A DNA stretch of 64,000 nt. It comes from Cymbidium sinense. Taxonomy: Eukaryota > Streptophyta > Magnoliopsida > Asparagales > Orchidaceae. The DNA lies in assembly GCA_021442155.1 (NCBI GenBank), contig CM038215.1, forward strand, positions 9,820,976 through 9,884,975, given 5' to 3'. Shown here piece after piece: positions 1 to 11,380 of the stretch (position 1 is the stretch's first letter; each line of letters begins with the position of its first letter). Under the pieces are notes generated by a model. That model was not told where the DNA came from, made no database searches, and worked only from the letters and a program-made list of their open reading frames with translations. Made by a program: the position numbers and the translations under genes.

Positions 1-2160
1 GATGTGAGGCATCCGCTGAGAGATATGGGCTCTAGCCCAGGGATCATATGAACCTTCCAGAAGTGTTCAAGCTATCCAGGGATTGAGATTTGAGTTTGAT
101 TTTAGATTTGTTTTGGGGATGTATCTGAATAAGAGTTTGGTTGGATTTCTTTAGACTCTAGGGGACTTAATTTAATTTGGCTCCTCTAGGGAGGTTGGTT
201 TTAAATTTGATTTGTTTACTTGAATTATTTACATATGATTTCGAGTTCCACTAGGGAGAAGGGTGTGATTTAACTCCACTGAGGAAAATCAGATTGGGTT
301 TAATTTAATCTGAGTTAATGCATGGACCCTGTCAGTGTGCGATGGATCAAATAAGAATAGGCTATATCATCCTTGACCTACCTTAGGTTTACAAATCTAA
401 AGGGATAGTCTACCACCTGTGTGGTAGAGCTAGCCAACCTAAGGGGTTGCCTTTTGGTGTGCAATGGCTGTGCTAGGAAGAAGCTGACTTACATCTTCCA
501 AAGTGCAGAACAACTATTGGGGTGACCTGTTGGATGCATAAAAAATTGAACGACCTAGAGACTACTAAGTGAATGTCATAGGGACTTATGTCAACTCAAA
601 AGTAGTGAGGATTAATTTTATCTTAATTTCATGTGATATTGTTTGTTGGTTTAGTTTGATTTCAAATTGAGGGCATATCCACTGGGGATGTGAGCTCCAT
701 CAAATTTGATAGAGTTAATTTATGGATCATGTTAGTGTACGATGGACCCACTGAGAAGGGGCTATATCAGACTTGTCCTATCTCAAATTTACAAATCCAA
801 AGGGATAATCTACTTATGATGGGGTAGAGCTAGCTAACTTAAGGAGTTGCCTTTCGGTGTGCAACAGCTATACTAGGAAGAAGGCATAGTAGACTTACAT
901 CTTCTAAAGCAAGGAACAACTGCTGCGATGACCGGTTGATAGCACAACAAATAGAACTGACTTAGGGGAGACTACTAAGTGAATGTCGCTGGGGACTTAT
1001 ATCAACTCAAGTGTAATCAAGAGATTCTTATAGGAAGTTTTGCTGACACTTCCCTAAAGATAGGATGTCTGCTTTGAAAAAGGAACCGCTAGGAATGTCC
1101 TTCTAATCCACAAGTTAATTTTTTTTTGTTTATATGTTTGGGTGGACCCTATTGGTGTGTGAGGGACCACATTGAAAGGGGCTATGTTAGCCTTGACCTA
1201 TCTCTGATTTACTAGACTAAGGGAGAATCTGCACATCCATAGGATAGATTCTTCTACCACATGGGTGGTTATAAGGAAAGGGGAACTATCCAATCTGATA
1301 GTAATCTAAGTAATGTCTAAATGGGGTCACAAACAATGTGATCCAAATATAGTGCCCACAAGGGAGGTGCTATTAGGGGTGTTATCTTGAGCATTGGAAA
1401 AGAAAGCCTATAGGTCTACGATAGCCAACTCAAGGAGAAAGCGTAACAGACTTACATTGCCATGAGTGTTGTAACCTAAGGTACGAGAACCAACCAACCT
1501 AAGCTGTATTCATTAGCATGAGTGGTGTATCCGTTAGCATAGTGAGAACCAACCAACCTAAGGTGCCCATCAGTGTGCAATGATCAATCTGGAAAGAGAG
1601 CATGTAGGCTTACAACTTTCCAAGAAGAATTGAACATCAAGATAGTTTGTCATCAGTGGGACAAATACTATTTGACCTAGAGCGACTACTAAGTAGGGAG
1701 CCCCGAAGAAAGACTGGATCTACACTTGAAGCTGTCAGGAGGGAAGGAGCTTCTATGGGACTTATCTTAAACTTTAAATATACTTGACCTAGTCAGTGCA
1801 TGAAGGCTAATCTAAGAAGAAAGCATAGACTCACATCCTCTTAAATGAAGCCAACATGAGGTAGCTCGCCACAGTAAAAAGCCTACCAAACTAACAAGGC
1901 ACTCATTGATGTGCAGTGGCCAAGTAAGGAAGGAAAGCATAGCGAACTTACATCCTCCAAAGCAAGAAGACCGCTAGGTTGACACACTAGTAGGGTAGCA
2001 TGTCAGCCCGACCTAATGCATCTACTGAGTGAGTGTTGTTAGGGGCATTATCTCAACTCGGAGTAGCCCAAGCCAAAAGATATGTGTTTGTTTTATATGT
2101 TTGTGTGTAGTATGTGTTTGTGTTGTGTCGATGAAGGATAGGATGCCGCTCGAGTTCATT
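1..2160 (-). repeat. 3' non-coding tail of Tat copy A, ~400-bp tandem repeats
   Basis: The stretch downstream of integrase has no coding potential and is built of degenerate tandem units. A 'ggaccct...gtgtgcgatgg' landmark recurs near 323, 723 and 1,143, a spacing of about 400-420 bp. Other words recur at matching phase: 'acttacatcttcc', 'gactactaagtg' and 'aaatccaaagggata'. The same tail is present at 19,110-21,470, 39,240-41,670 and 57,840-60,860. Tat elements are known to carry variable tandem repeats between INT and the 3' LTR, which fits. I cannot tell where the tail ends and an LTR would begin. Confidence 0.7.
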
Positions 2161-2255
2161 ACACCTACCCTAAGAATATCATGACAAATTCGCAAACAAG
2201 AATACTTTCAACATGCGAAAGATAGAATTCAAAATAGAATTTTCATTGATGATAA

Positions 2256-3490
2256 TTATTTCAAACATGATTTATAATATTTCTTTAAGTAGAGCCCATT
2301 GATTGGAAGCATTAGGCACTCTCCCTTATGATTAATAATCTGATAAGATCCTCCATGGTAGGGCATCTTTATGAAAAAAGGGCCTTCCCAAGTGGGTTCA
2401 AACATGCCTCCCATCTTATGATGGGCAATAATAAATCTCCTCAAAACTAAAATAAGTTCTTCTACTTGAAAAGCTTTATGATTGACCAACTTATTATGAG
2501 CTTGAATAATTTTAGCTTTGTACAACTTGAGCTTTTAGCATGCCTGCAGGCGTCTCTCCTCCAATCCTTTAATCTCTTCTAACTATAACTTGGTGTTCTG
2601 CTCTATTGTGATCTTATTACCCACACCTATCCTTAGTGATGGGAGTTGGACTTCTAATGGTAGAACGAAACCCATACACTAAGAGAAAGAGTAGACGAGT
2701 TGGAGTTCTATATGTGGTGTAGGCCCAAGGTTCAACTAACTATTTATGCCACAATCACTTATTATTGTCGAGTGTCTTCTTCAATATTTAGATAAGAGTT
2801 TTATTGTAGGCTTCTACTAAACCATTTACCCTTATGTAGTTGATGGTAGAATATCTCCAATCTATACTGTGACTTCAAGCAAAGTTATTGATCTCGGTGC
2901 TCTTGAATGCGCATTATTATCAAATATATCATACACTAAACCTATATACGATATGGTTCCTAAAACTAGAACATGTGAGTGACCTCTTGAGAAATGCTTC
3001 ATTTGGAAAAGTAGAAGAACAACTAAGATGAATCGATGACCCTTGAAAGAATGAGGATCAATCAAATCCACTATGTTGATATCCCAACACTTGAATGGCC
3101 ATGAGGCCAATGTAGGATGTAGAATGTTGGGCGGATGGTGTAGGACCACAATGTGTATTTGACATTGATGGCATCGCCTAGCCATATCCATGCAATCTTT
3201 GATCATCGACGGCTAGTAGTATCCTAGTCTCTTGATCTTGGCTTTCATCTTTGGACCATATTGGTTGGCTCCACATAGTCCTGAGTGTACCTCAGTCATG
3301 ATCATATAAGCTTCATGCTTGTATAAATAATGTAGCCATATATGATCGATAGATCATCGATACAAGACACCATCCACAAGACCATAGGAAAGTGCTCTCT
3401 GTTTCATCTGATGGGCTTGGGACTTCTCTTGAGGTAGTTTTCTTTTAATTAGGTAATCCATGAATGGTTGCCTTTAATCTAACTCCTTAT
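2256..3490 (-). pseudogene. Integrase remnant, Tat copy A
   Basis: Minus-strand translation gives the pre-INT 'MDYLIKRKLPQEKSQAHQ' and 'LVDGVLYR' region near 3,340-3,470. The zinc-binding N-terminus follows, with 'EVHSGLCGAN' and 'CHQCQ'. The core is marked by 'WPFKCW' and 'KGHRFIL', a 'NGLVEAYNKTL' stretch holds the catalytic Glu, and the C-terminal 'WEGPFFIK' and 'PINGLYLKKYY' end at 2,256. This is the full domain order of a Ty3/gypsy integrase, which inserts the cDNA into the host genome. Decay is clear: stops (one replaces Trp in the usual YYWP), frameshifts around 2,530-2,860, Asn where the second zinc-ligand His is expected, and Asn in place of the first catalytic Asp ('DINIVD'). It cannot be functional. 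Confidence 0.85.
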
Positions 3491-4040
3491 CCTTCTTGGC
3501 AAAGGCAACCACCCCTTCAAGAGAGTACTTTTTGATGAGTTTAATATCAATAAGGGATAAGACCTATCTATTTTTGACCTTTATTGATATGGACTCATCC
3601 TTCAAACATTCCAACTCTTTGGTAAAATTGGCTAAAGCATACACTATGTTGTTCTCTCCTCGAGGAATCTTATAAATGGTAACTTCTAGCATTTGGGCCA
3701 ATAACTCTATGGTGTACTTGTCATAGTGATGGAGCTTGGGCTTTATAACCTTATAGAACCCATGATTTGGTTGATAATGAGAATCCTCAAAGATGTTGAT
3801 GTTGGATGCTTAAGTAATGACTAACTCTAGACCGACAATGAGAGCCTCATATTGGCTTCATTATTGGTGCAAGGATTGGATAAGATATGATCTCATCACA
3901 TCAGGAGTTAATAGAACTATTCCTACCCTATTTTTTTCTAGAATAGTAGATTGGTTCTTCTTTTGATAGGAAGCACAATCAAAGTACATCTCCAAGGTGA
4001 ATGCTAGTATCCCCTAAGTTCATGATTTATTCATCGAGAT
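3490..4040 (-). pseudogene. Archaeal-type RNase H (aRH) remnant, Tat copy A
   Basis: The region is colinear with the better preserved aRH of copy B (22,993-23,238, with 'YFDG' and 'NNEVKYEAL'). In copy A the reverse complement of 3,840-4,035 keeps the matching nucleotide words for 'MYFD' and 'ILVLTPD-like' segments but is broken by several short deletions. An extra RNase H between the RT-linked RNase H and INT is diagnostic of the Tat lineage. It would help remove RNA from the RNA-DNA hybrid during reverse transcription. The 3,490-3,780 part corresponds to the aRH C-terminus and the connection to INT. Confidence 0.65.
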
Positions 4041-4213
4041 CACTAAGTGGAGAGTCAGGGAAGTGGGTGTGCTAAGAAATCTGCTAGTGCTTATTTCCTT
4101 TCACCGCATAGGGTTACAAGGTAATGTCAAACTAAAGGATCATGGATCATCATGTCAACCATCGGATACACGTGTCATGAGATACTATAGTGGATTGATC
4201 ATAGAGATTAAGT

Positions 4214-5350
4214 TTACCTTATGAGGAAGCATGTAGTGTTGTAGCTTTGGGATGCAAAGAATAAAGCTAGGCAATGCTTCTCAATGGGTGTACAATTAGG
4301 CTCAGAAGGGATTAGATGATGACTGTGGTAGTGGACTACATTTTCCATCATTTCATCATTGGATTGGGCCAACAAAGCACCAAAGGAGTCATCTAACACA
4401 GTAGTGTAAAGTATGAGCGGCTTGCCCAGGATAGGGGATGTTAGGATAAGTGGCATCATCAGGTAATGCTTGATGTCTTCAAAGGCATGCTCACACTTAT
4501 CATCCCACTTAAACTTGGTGTCCTTTTTGACAAGTGTTGAGAATGATTGACATCTTCCCGATAAGTTGGATATAAAGCCTCTTAGATACGCCAACTACCT
4601 TTGGAATGATCTGAGTTGAGTTAAACTTTTATGGGGTGGAATTTCTAATCACATGTTCTCGAATAAATCCCCGGTGTCGGACAACAAACCCAAGGAATTT
4701 CGCTACTCGATTGCTCACTCAGTTCATTTGAGGTTAAATTATTAACTATTTGAAAACTACACTTAAGTCAAAGAGATGGTCTTCCTTTTCTCTACTTTTG
4801 ATGATCAACATGATGATGAATGAGTTCATTGAAGATTCGAGTCATAGCTTGGTATAATCATTTTAAGGTGAAAGGCATGACCTTATAGCAATAGATTTAT
4901 CAAGGTTCTAAAAGCAATGTTTCTTTCATCTTCAAGAACCATCTTTATTTGGTTATATCATATGAACCATCCATCAAAGAGAAGACATCATGAGATGAGG
5001 CAATGTCCACCAGTGGATTGTAGTGGAAATTTGTCTTTTGGACATGCCTTTATTTTTAAAATCAACTCATATGTGAATTTTGCCATTCTTTTCTTAACTA
5101 GGATGATGTGGCTAACCGTAGGGTATTTTTTTCTGATGCCAACATCGATCAATTTTTTGTCTTCAGAAATGACCTATTATTTTATGTCTAATCGTATAGG
5201 TCTAGGATCTTACGTGATAGGTTTGTAGTAGTCTCTATTAGTAGTTTATGGACTACCATGTTAGGAGCCAATCTAGGCATCTCTTCATAACTCCATGCAA
5301 AGCAGACCTTAAACTCAATCAATATCTTAACTAAGTCATTGGTTTCAATT
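4214..5350 (-). pseudogene. Reverse transcriptase-RNase H remnant, Tat copy A
   Basis: The open part at 4,214-4,594 reads 'YLRGFISNL', 'KFKWDDKCEHAFEDIK', 'PLILYTTVLDDSFGALLAQ' and 'PIEKHCLALFFASQ'. This is the end of the RT and the start of the RNase H domain in Ty3/gypsy pol. Further right on the minus strand, nucleotide similarity to copies B and C covers the rest of RT to about 5,345 ('FAWSYE'-type N-terminus, aligned with 44,656-44,838). The segment that should encode YVDD (about 4,800-4,830) has lost bases compared with copy C, so the polymerase active site is missing. A plus-strand open frame at 4,917-5,228 is only antisense to this domain. Confidence 0.85.
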
Positions 5351-6385
5351 TCATTCAACAAAATTGATGTGTCTGTGGATCTTCTTCTAAGTTGATTTCG
5401 AGCTTCGATGGTTGACTTTATCTATTCTTTGAACTCTTGCAGTGCATCTTTGACTTTAAAATCATCTAGATCATTTGAAGTTTCTAAGCACAACTCCTCA
5501 TATGAGTTAATGTGATTTGAAAATAACATCAAATGATTGGTGATGACTAGCAATAATCATCATCATTGACTACTATATCAATCTTAGTCTGGTCTTGATT
5601 GAGAGCTTTTGCATTTGTTCTTCATATTCTTTCAAAGTAGTCGATGTTTTGACCAAGTATGTGGATTAACCCTTTCTTTGCTAAATTATGAACACAAGAA
5701 ACTACCAATCAAAAGGTAATTCTATTAATTTATATGAATCATCCTCAAGTTCTACATCAACTTCTTGACTTGAGGATGCTTCAGAAAGAACCTAAGTCTT
5801 CACACTATGGATGACTTAGGGGTTTCTTAACTACCAAACCCCTTTTTGAAAGGAAGTGGGTTAGAGCTAAGGTTCAACCGATGCCTAATATTTCACATAT
5901 AGACTTGGATACACTTATGCTTTGCTTTGAGCACGGTCTTCATCGCTATCTCAAGTGTCCTCCAAGGGAATCTACTGAGAAGAGCAGCTAGTGTGCTAAC
6001 CATATAAGACTCATCCTATGAACTAGATTCTAAGTCTATATGAAAGTAGGTGTATTCCTAGTACTGGGACATATCTTATTGGGTGGCCAATAAGGTTTTC
6101 CACCCAGGATGCCCTTGAACTAGCCTCTTCCTCTTAGTGGATGTCATCCTACCCATATGTTTGAATGGAGTAATGAATTGGGTGAATCTAATATCAAGCT
6201 CCACTTCCTCCTCCAAGTCTATTTCACTCCTTTATTTTCTTTTTTCATTTTCTTTTCTTTTCTTTTCTTTTCTTTATTTTTCTTTTTTTTTTTTTTCTTT
6301 TATTTAAACTTTGGCCAAGTTTGTGAGAATAGACTTGATTTTGAGGAGGTAGTAAGTCACATCCTCATATAACTCATGAACTAAA
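5350..6385 (-). pseudogene. PR-RT linker region, Tat copy A
   Basis: This stretch joins protease to RT. It shares nucleotide sequence with 24,640-25,600 (copy B) and 44,850-45,830 (copy C), but I recognise no catalytic domain. In copy B the matching part encodes 'MKWSLTLDS' followed by an acidic, Glu-rich segment. It contains the purine tract listed separately. Stops are frequent in all frames. Confidence 0.55.
6229..6304 (-). repeat. Purine (minus strand) / pyrimidine (plus strand) tract, copy A
   Basis: About 75 bp of almost pure TTTTC words lie on the plus strand. Read in the element's sense direction this is A/G-only and would encode Lys/Glu/Arg. Equivalent tracts sit at the same position in copies B (25,509-25,571) and C (45,725-45,798), just downstream of the protease. 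Confidence 0.85.
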
Positions 6386-6640
6386 TGGCTTGAGATCTCC
6401 TTTAACACAGTAGACGATCCCACCTCACAAACTTCATACACTGATGTAGAGAGGATGGAACTATGTTATTCTCATGTATCAATGGTCTCCCACGCAAAGC
6501 GTTGAAAGATGTATCCAAGTTTATAATGTAAAACTTGGCTTCCGTCTTCCAATCATCTATCTCCAATGGCAACATTATGGTGCCTAAGGTATGTTGACCT
6601 TACTTTTGAGTGTGAATTTAATCTTCCATCTTAGAATTAT
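6385..6640 (-). pseudogene. Retroviral-type aspartic protease remnant (C-terminal part), Tat copy A
   Basis: The minus strand reads 'LPLEIDDWKTEAKF', then 'FNALRGRPLIH' and 'VPSSLHQCMKFV'. These are the conserved flap-distal parts of plant Ty3/gypsy proteases, ending in the usual GRPWIH and LHQ-KFV signature. The N-terminal part with the catalytic DTG/DSG is absent. The sequence passes at about 6,640 into block X. Copy B has the same junction near 25,845, so the truncation predates the duplication or is native to this family. Confidence 0.8.
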
Positions 6641-8660
6641 AGTTTTCTAGACACTAAGACTTCTAGTCATAAGACACTTCTAACAATTAGGTAAAACTTA
6701 ACCTAAGCCTAATGAAGGGTTAACCATAGATTAGGTTATGCCTAGGATTAGGATAATCCACCTACCATACAATCTAAATCCAATCCATGTTCACCTTCTC
6801 AAATCAAACCTCAAGTTCAATTCAAACATCAAATTCAAATCCAAACCCAAACCCAAATTCCAAAACCAAATGATTAAAGCCCATGATCAAATCCAAACTT
6901 CAAACCCTTCTAAAGCCATATGACCTATCCCATGGACATAGACAAATCTTAATATAAATCAATCCAAAATCAAATGATTTTCTCATAATCAATTTATATC
7001 TTTAATCATATTACATTAAAATGATCAAAACTAAATCAAACTAAATCAAATTAAATCAAAACCCTTCCTAAGTCATATGACCTATCCATGGACTTAGCCA
7101 AATCTTAATAAATAAATTCAAACTCAATTGATTTTCTAAATCAATCATATTTCAATCATCTTCACAAATTTAAATGAATATACATTTAAATCATCAAAAC
7201 TAAATCAAATTGAATCAAAATCCAAACCTAAGCCACATGACCCAACTCCATGGACTTAGCAAATTCCTTGTTAAAACCCAAATTCAATTTATTTTCATGA
7301 ATCAATCATACCTTCAATATATTCACAAATATAAATTAAATCTACAATCATCGCCAAACCAAAATCAACCCAAGTCAAACCCAACTTAACCCTTTTGACT
7401 TGAAATGTTCAAATGAACCAAAACTCATTTGAACCCAAGTTATCAATTTATATATCAATCCCAAATCCATATATAAACTCAACTAAATAAACTCAACAAA
7501 ATCAAGCCAACTAAACCAAAGTGGCCAATTTGACCTATTTGAGCCAAGTTCTAATCCTACCCAAATTAGATTGAACCAAGCCATAAACCTCCATCATGAT
7601 TGTTGATCACCCTAGGTTGATCAATTGCATAAAGGTCAAACCAAGTCAACTTGGTCATTTGACCAAGTCAACCCCTTAACCCATATGAACCCAAACAAGC
7701 CAAATTGTAACCTAAGCCAAATCCCTTGAATCCAATGATTCATACCAAATCAAAATTAATATTTGAGTATAATGTGACCTTCAATTGAGTCAAACCAAAC
7801 CTAATTGGCCCTCTTGACCCAAGTTGATCCAAATTGACCTAAAAGACCAAATTAGGTCAAATCAAAATATAAATCAAATTAATTGCAACCAATGATTCAA
7901 ATTCATTCCAAATTGGTTGTTGAACTTGACTAAAACCATGATCAAACCCAATTGAACCTACCTACTTAGCCCAAATTGACCTAAAGGTTCAAGTTGGCCT
8001 AAATCAAACAAAATCCAAATTAATTGAAACCAAAGCCTACAATCATCTTCAAATTGGTCAAACCCAAAAAACATCCAACCGCTAATTTGGCTAATTTGGT
8101 CAAATTGGTCAACTTAACCCATTTGACTCAAATGAATTCAAATGAGCCAAAATCAAATCTAAGTGAAACTAAACCAAACCAATTGAACCAAAACATCTAA
8201 AATGATCATTTGAACTTGTCCCAACCCTTGGTTTGACCCAATTTGATCAATTGGTCAACCTGGCCCCACCTAACCCAATTTGACCTAAATTAGTAAAATT
8301 GAGCCAAACCTAATCAAATCAACTACAACTGACTTGAAATTTGGGCTAACCCACTTTTGGCTCATTTCAAATCTTCCCAAATCAAATCCAATGCCAAATG
8401 ATCATTCTACCCTTGGGTTAAGTGAATCACATGAGACAAATCACCCATGTAAGTGGTCATTTTCATTCCTTAGCCACTTGGTAATCTCCCAATGGTCCAC
8501 CTAGGCACCTAATACACTGCAACCAAGGGGGTGGTTGGGTCAACCATGACCCATGGGAGAAATCACCTCACCCTCCCATTTGACATTTGAAATATACCAA
8601 AGCAAACCCAATCCCACCATCCACAAGATGAAGGGGGTATACACCCCTCATTTCACTCAA
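6640..8660. repeat. CA-rich low-complexity part of block X with dense TTGACC/GGTCAA words
   Basis: The plus strand is made of words such as 'ccaaaccc', 'aaatcaaa', 'ttgaccc' and 'ggtcaa', with few other motifs and no coding frame. TTGACC and its complement occur many times, for example around 7,650-7,860 and 8,090-8,290. The hexamer is the core of the plant W-box bound by WRKY factors, but the low complexity alone could produce it. Matching stretches are 25,900-27,900, 56,270-57,500 (inverted) and 62,880-64,000 (inverted). Confidence 0.7.
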
Positions 8661-10772
8661 ACACACACAAAAATCATTCCTAGCCCAAGCTACCCAACAA
8701 GCTACTAGAGCCAATCCCTAAGCTTCATTCCTTGATCAAAAAATTCCATTCCCATCCCAAAATAGACACTCCACCTAACATTCCCATTTCTCCATCAAAC
8801 TAAGATTTACTTTGCACGCACCTTCCCTATGCCTCATCGAGCAAGAATGAATCATCTCCCAAGCTTTTCGGGCATCGGAGGTGGGACTTCAATCAAAGTT
8901 GAGCTCCAAATCATCAATGCATGGCCTTTCATGTGAACATCGAGGAATTGATCCAATTACTGCCCAACAGAGCTTCGTCTCCACTAGATGAAGCTTCCTC
9001 AATCATTTGAGCCATCGGTCTTGAGCTCCGGTGAGTTATGCTTCCAAAACTAATAGAAAAAATGGTTGGAGCTTTTGAAGAAAACTTGCATCTCATGTGA
9101 TCTTGACCATTGGATCTCTCAATCATGTCATGAAGGTGTGGGATCCTTTGAGTTGATCCTCAGATAAGTTTAGATCAAGTGAGCAATGGTGAACAGACTC
9201 CATTCTCCCTCACTCGCATGACATTAGACCATCCGTTCTAAGTGATCGGAATGGACGTTCATGATTAGATCAACTAAATTGATTTGATTTAATCCTATTA
9301 AGCTATGGGATTAATCATAGTCGTTCGATCTTAGATCAACAAAGAAAGCATCCGCGTACCACGCATTGAGTCAGATAAGTTTTAAGTAGCCAATTGCGTG
9401 ACATCACATGGAAAGTGCACCGCATCAATGCACCATGTGATGCCATTATGATTAGGCTTAATTAATCATTTTTAATGGCTGAAACTTCTAATAATCATAA
9501 AAAATCATAGAGAAATAAAAAATGAAAATAAATACTCATTTTAAAGGTATTTTAGAGGAGAATTAATTAAAAATGATCTTAACTAATTTTGAATAGTAAT
9601 TAAGGTTTAATTAAAAATTAATTAGTATAATTACTTTTAATTACTTGAGCAATTAATCTAAATTTTGTGGGTTAATTTAATGGGATGACTTGTGCCTCCC
9701 ATGATTTTCTTGGGATTTATTGCTCACTTAATTAAGAATATTGACTAATTAAACCTTACTCTTTTAAGTTAATTAATGATTAATTAATCCCATGAATAGT
9801 AATAAATTGGTTAATTAAGTTTATTAATCATTGTTCAACAAAAGTGAACTAAGGAATATTGGGACCCCTTTCCTAAGTTCATTTCACCCTTTTAAAATGA
9901 AATTAATTAAGATTTAACTAATTAATTAAATCACTTAATCAAATTGAAATCATTATCACATCAGACCTTAATTAATTAAATCATGGGGTAGATCTTTGGT
10001 GTTTAATAACCTAAAGGAGTTTAATGAAATTATGGTTAGTCCACATGTGTGGAAAACCATAAGACTAATAATTAAGTCCCTTAATCTAATTAACTATTAA
10101 TCATGACTCAAATTAGCACTTTTATTTAAGATCATTGCAAGTTTATTTTCCATGCATCATGTTGGCTCATAATTATTTATAATTACTTTAAGGTGACATA
10201 GGTAAGGGTAATTAATTCATCTAATTAAGAGTTCAACATAATTATCCCATAAAATCAACTTAATTACATTTCCTTAAACTAAATCAAATTGCTAATGTGG
10301 GAATGGGTTTAAAATAGCAGTGATGATTTCTCTTCTCCTCTTAAATCAAATCAAAAAAAATTTAATTAATAAAGAAGCTTTGGTTTGCTTTAAATAATCT
10401 TATTTGATTTGATTGTCCTTAAGAACTAGTTTGGTTGAATGAATCACATGCTTATATTTGATTGTCCTCTTACCAATCATGTTAAATTTGGTATGTCATT
10501 TAAATTTATGCATCCATCTTTTTAAAATCAAGTAAAATAAAATGGATTTCCTTTATGTAAACCTGCATGTGTTGATTTAATTTAATATATGCAAGGCTAT
10601 TATCACTATTAAAAATAAATGTATTTTTCGAAAGCTCATAAATGATTAATAGTATTTGTTATGATGCTAATTATAAATACATAAGAAATGCGTGTGCTTA
10701 TAGCTTAAGTGTATGAATGTTGAGTTCTCTTTCCTCTATTCATGTGTTGATTTATATAAGATTGAATGGTAA

Positions 10773-11380
10773 TGGGTATATAGTCTACATCTAATCAGGT
10801 TTTACTAGCCCAAGGAGGTCATTTGATTACCTCACTTCCTAGTTTAACAATAGCACATACCCATTTGATTTCATTCTTCTATATTTCAACATTAGAATTT
10901 GGATAGAGCTTTAATTCATATATATAAATGTTTCAATCAAAAAAATATATACATTCTTTGCATAGTTTTCTTTTCCCTCATTTATGTATACATCCATGTG
11001 TGTTCAAGAAAAGAAAGTATATAGTCTATACATCCCGAGAATACGAGGCTTTAGTTAGCCCCAAGGAGGTCATTTGGTTACCTCACTTCCCTAATTTAAC
11101 AATGACATGTACTTGACTATATCTTTGTACATGTATATGTATATGTGATTAGTGAATGAAAATCTCATTTTTACATTAAAATTGCATGCATTCATAATTG
11201 GCTAAGTTGTTTAATTAATTATCCATCTAATTTGGAGGTTACTTCCTATGTTCATGTATACGAATTTACATATGTTTGAATGCAAATGGGTATATAGTCT
11301 GACATCTCGAGAATAAGGCTTTAGCTACTCAAGGAGGTCATTTGATTACCTCACTTCCTTGGTTTAACAATAATATGCCT
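10773..11380. repeat. Triplet of ~250-270-bp repeats in block X copy 1
   Basis: Three degenerate units share 'gtatatagtct', 'ttagctagccc'-like and 'aaggaggtcatttgattacc' words followed by 'tcacttcc..gtttaacaat'. The core starts at 10,812, 11,063 and 11,331 (spacing 251 and 268). Each core holds the inverted repeat GAGGT...ACCTC. The same triplet with nearly the same spacing is found at 30,240-30,860 and, inverted, at 52,855-53,480. Confidence 0.85.

Larger units (their letters stand above)
1..6640 (-). mobile_element. Ty3/gypsy Tat-lineage retrotransposon, copy A (decayed, truncated at window edge)
   Basis: This is the first of four Tat-type copies. Read on the minus strand it gives, in order, a protease C-terminal part (6,640-6,385), a linker (6,385-5,350), RT with RNase H (5,350-4,214), a second RNase H (4,040-3,490), integrase (3,490-2,256) and a non-coding 3' tail that runs off the left edge. 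The dual RNase H followed by INT is the order known for the Tat lineage of plant Ty3/gypsy elements. Stops and frameshifts interrupt every domain. Upstream of the protease lies non-coding block X instead of gag. Copies B (from ~19,110) and C (from ~39,240) are colinear with it. The class is firm. The end points are not, because no LTR pair or target-site duplication was identified. Confidence 0.85.

Noticed and set aside
4917..5228. 103-codon plus-strand frame
   Set aside because: It is antisense to the RT of copy A and not kept in copies B and C.
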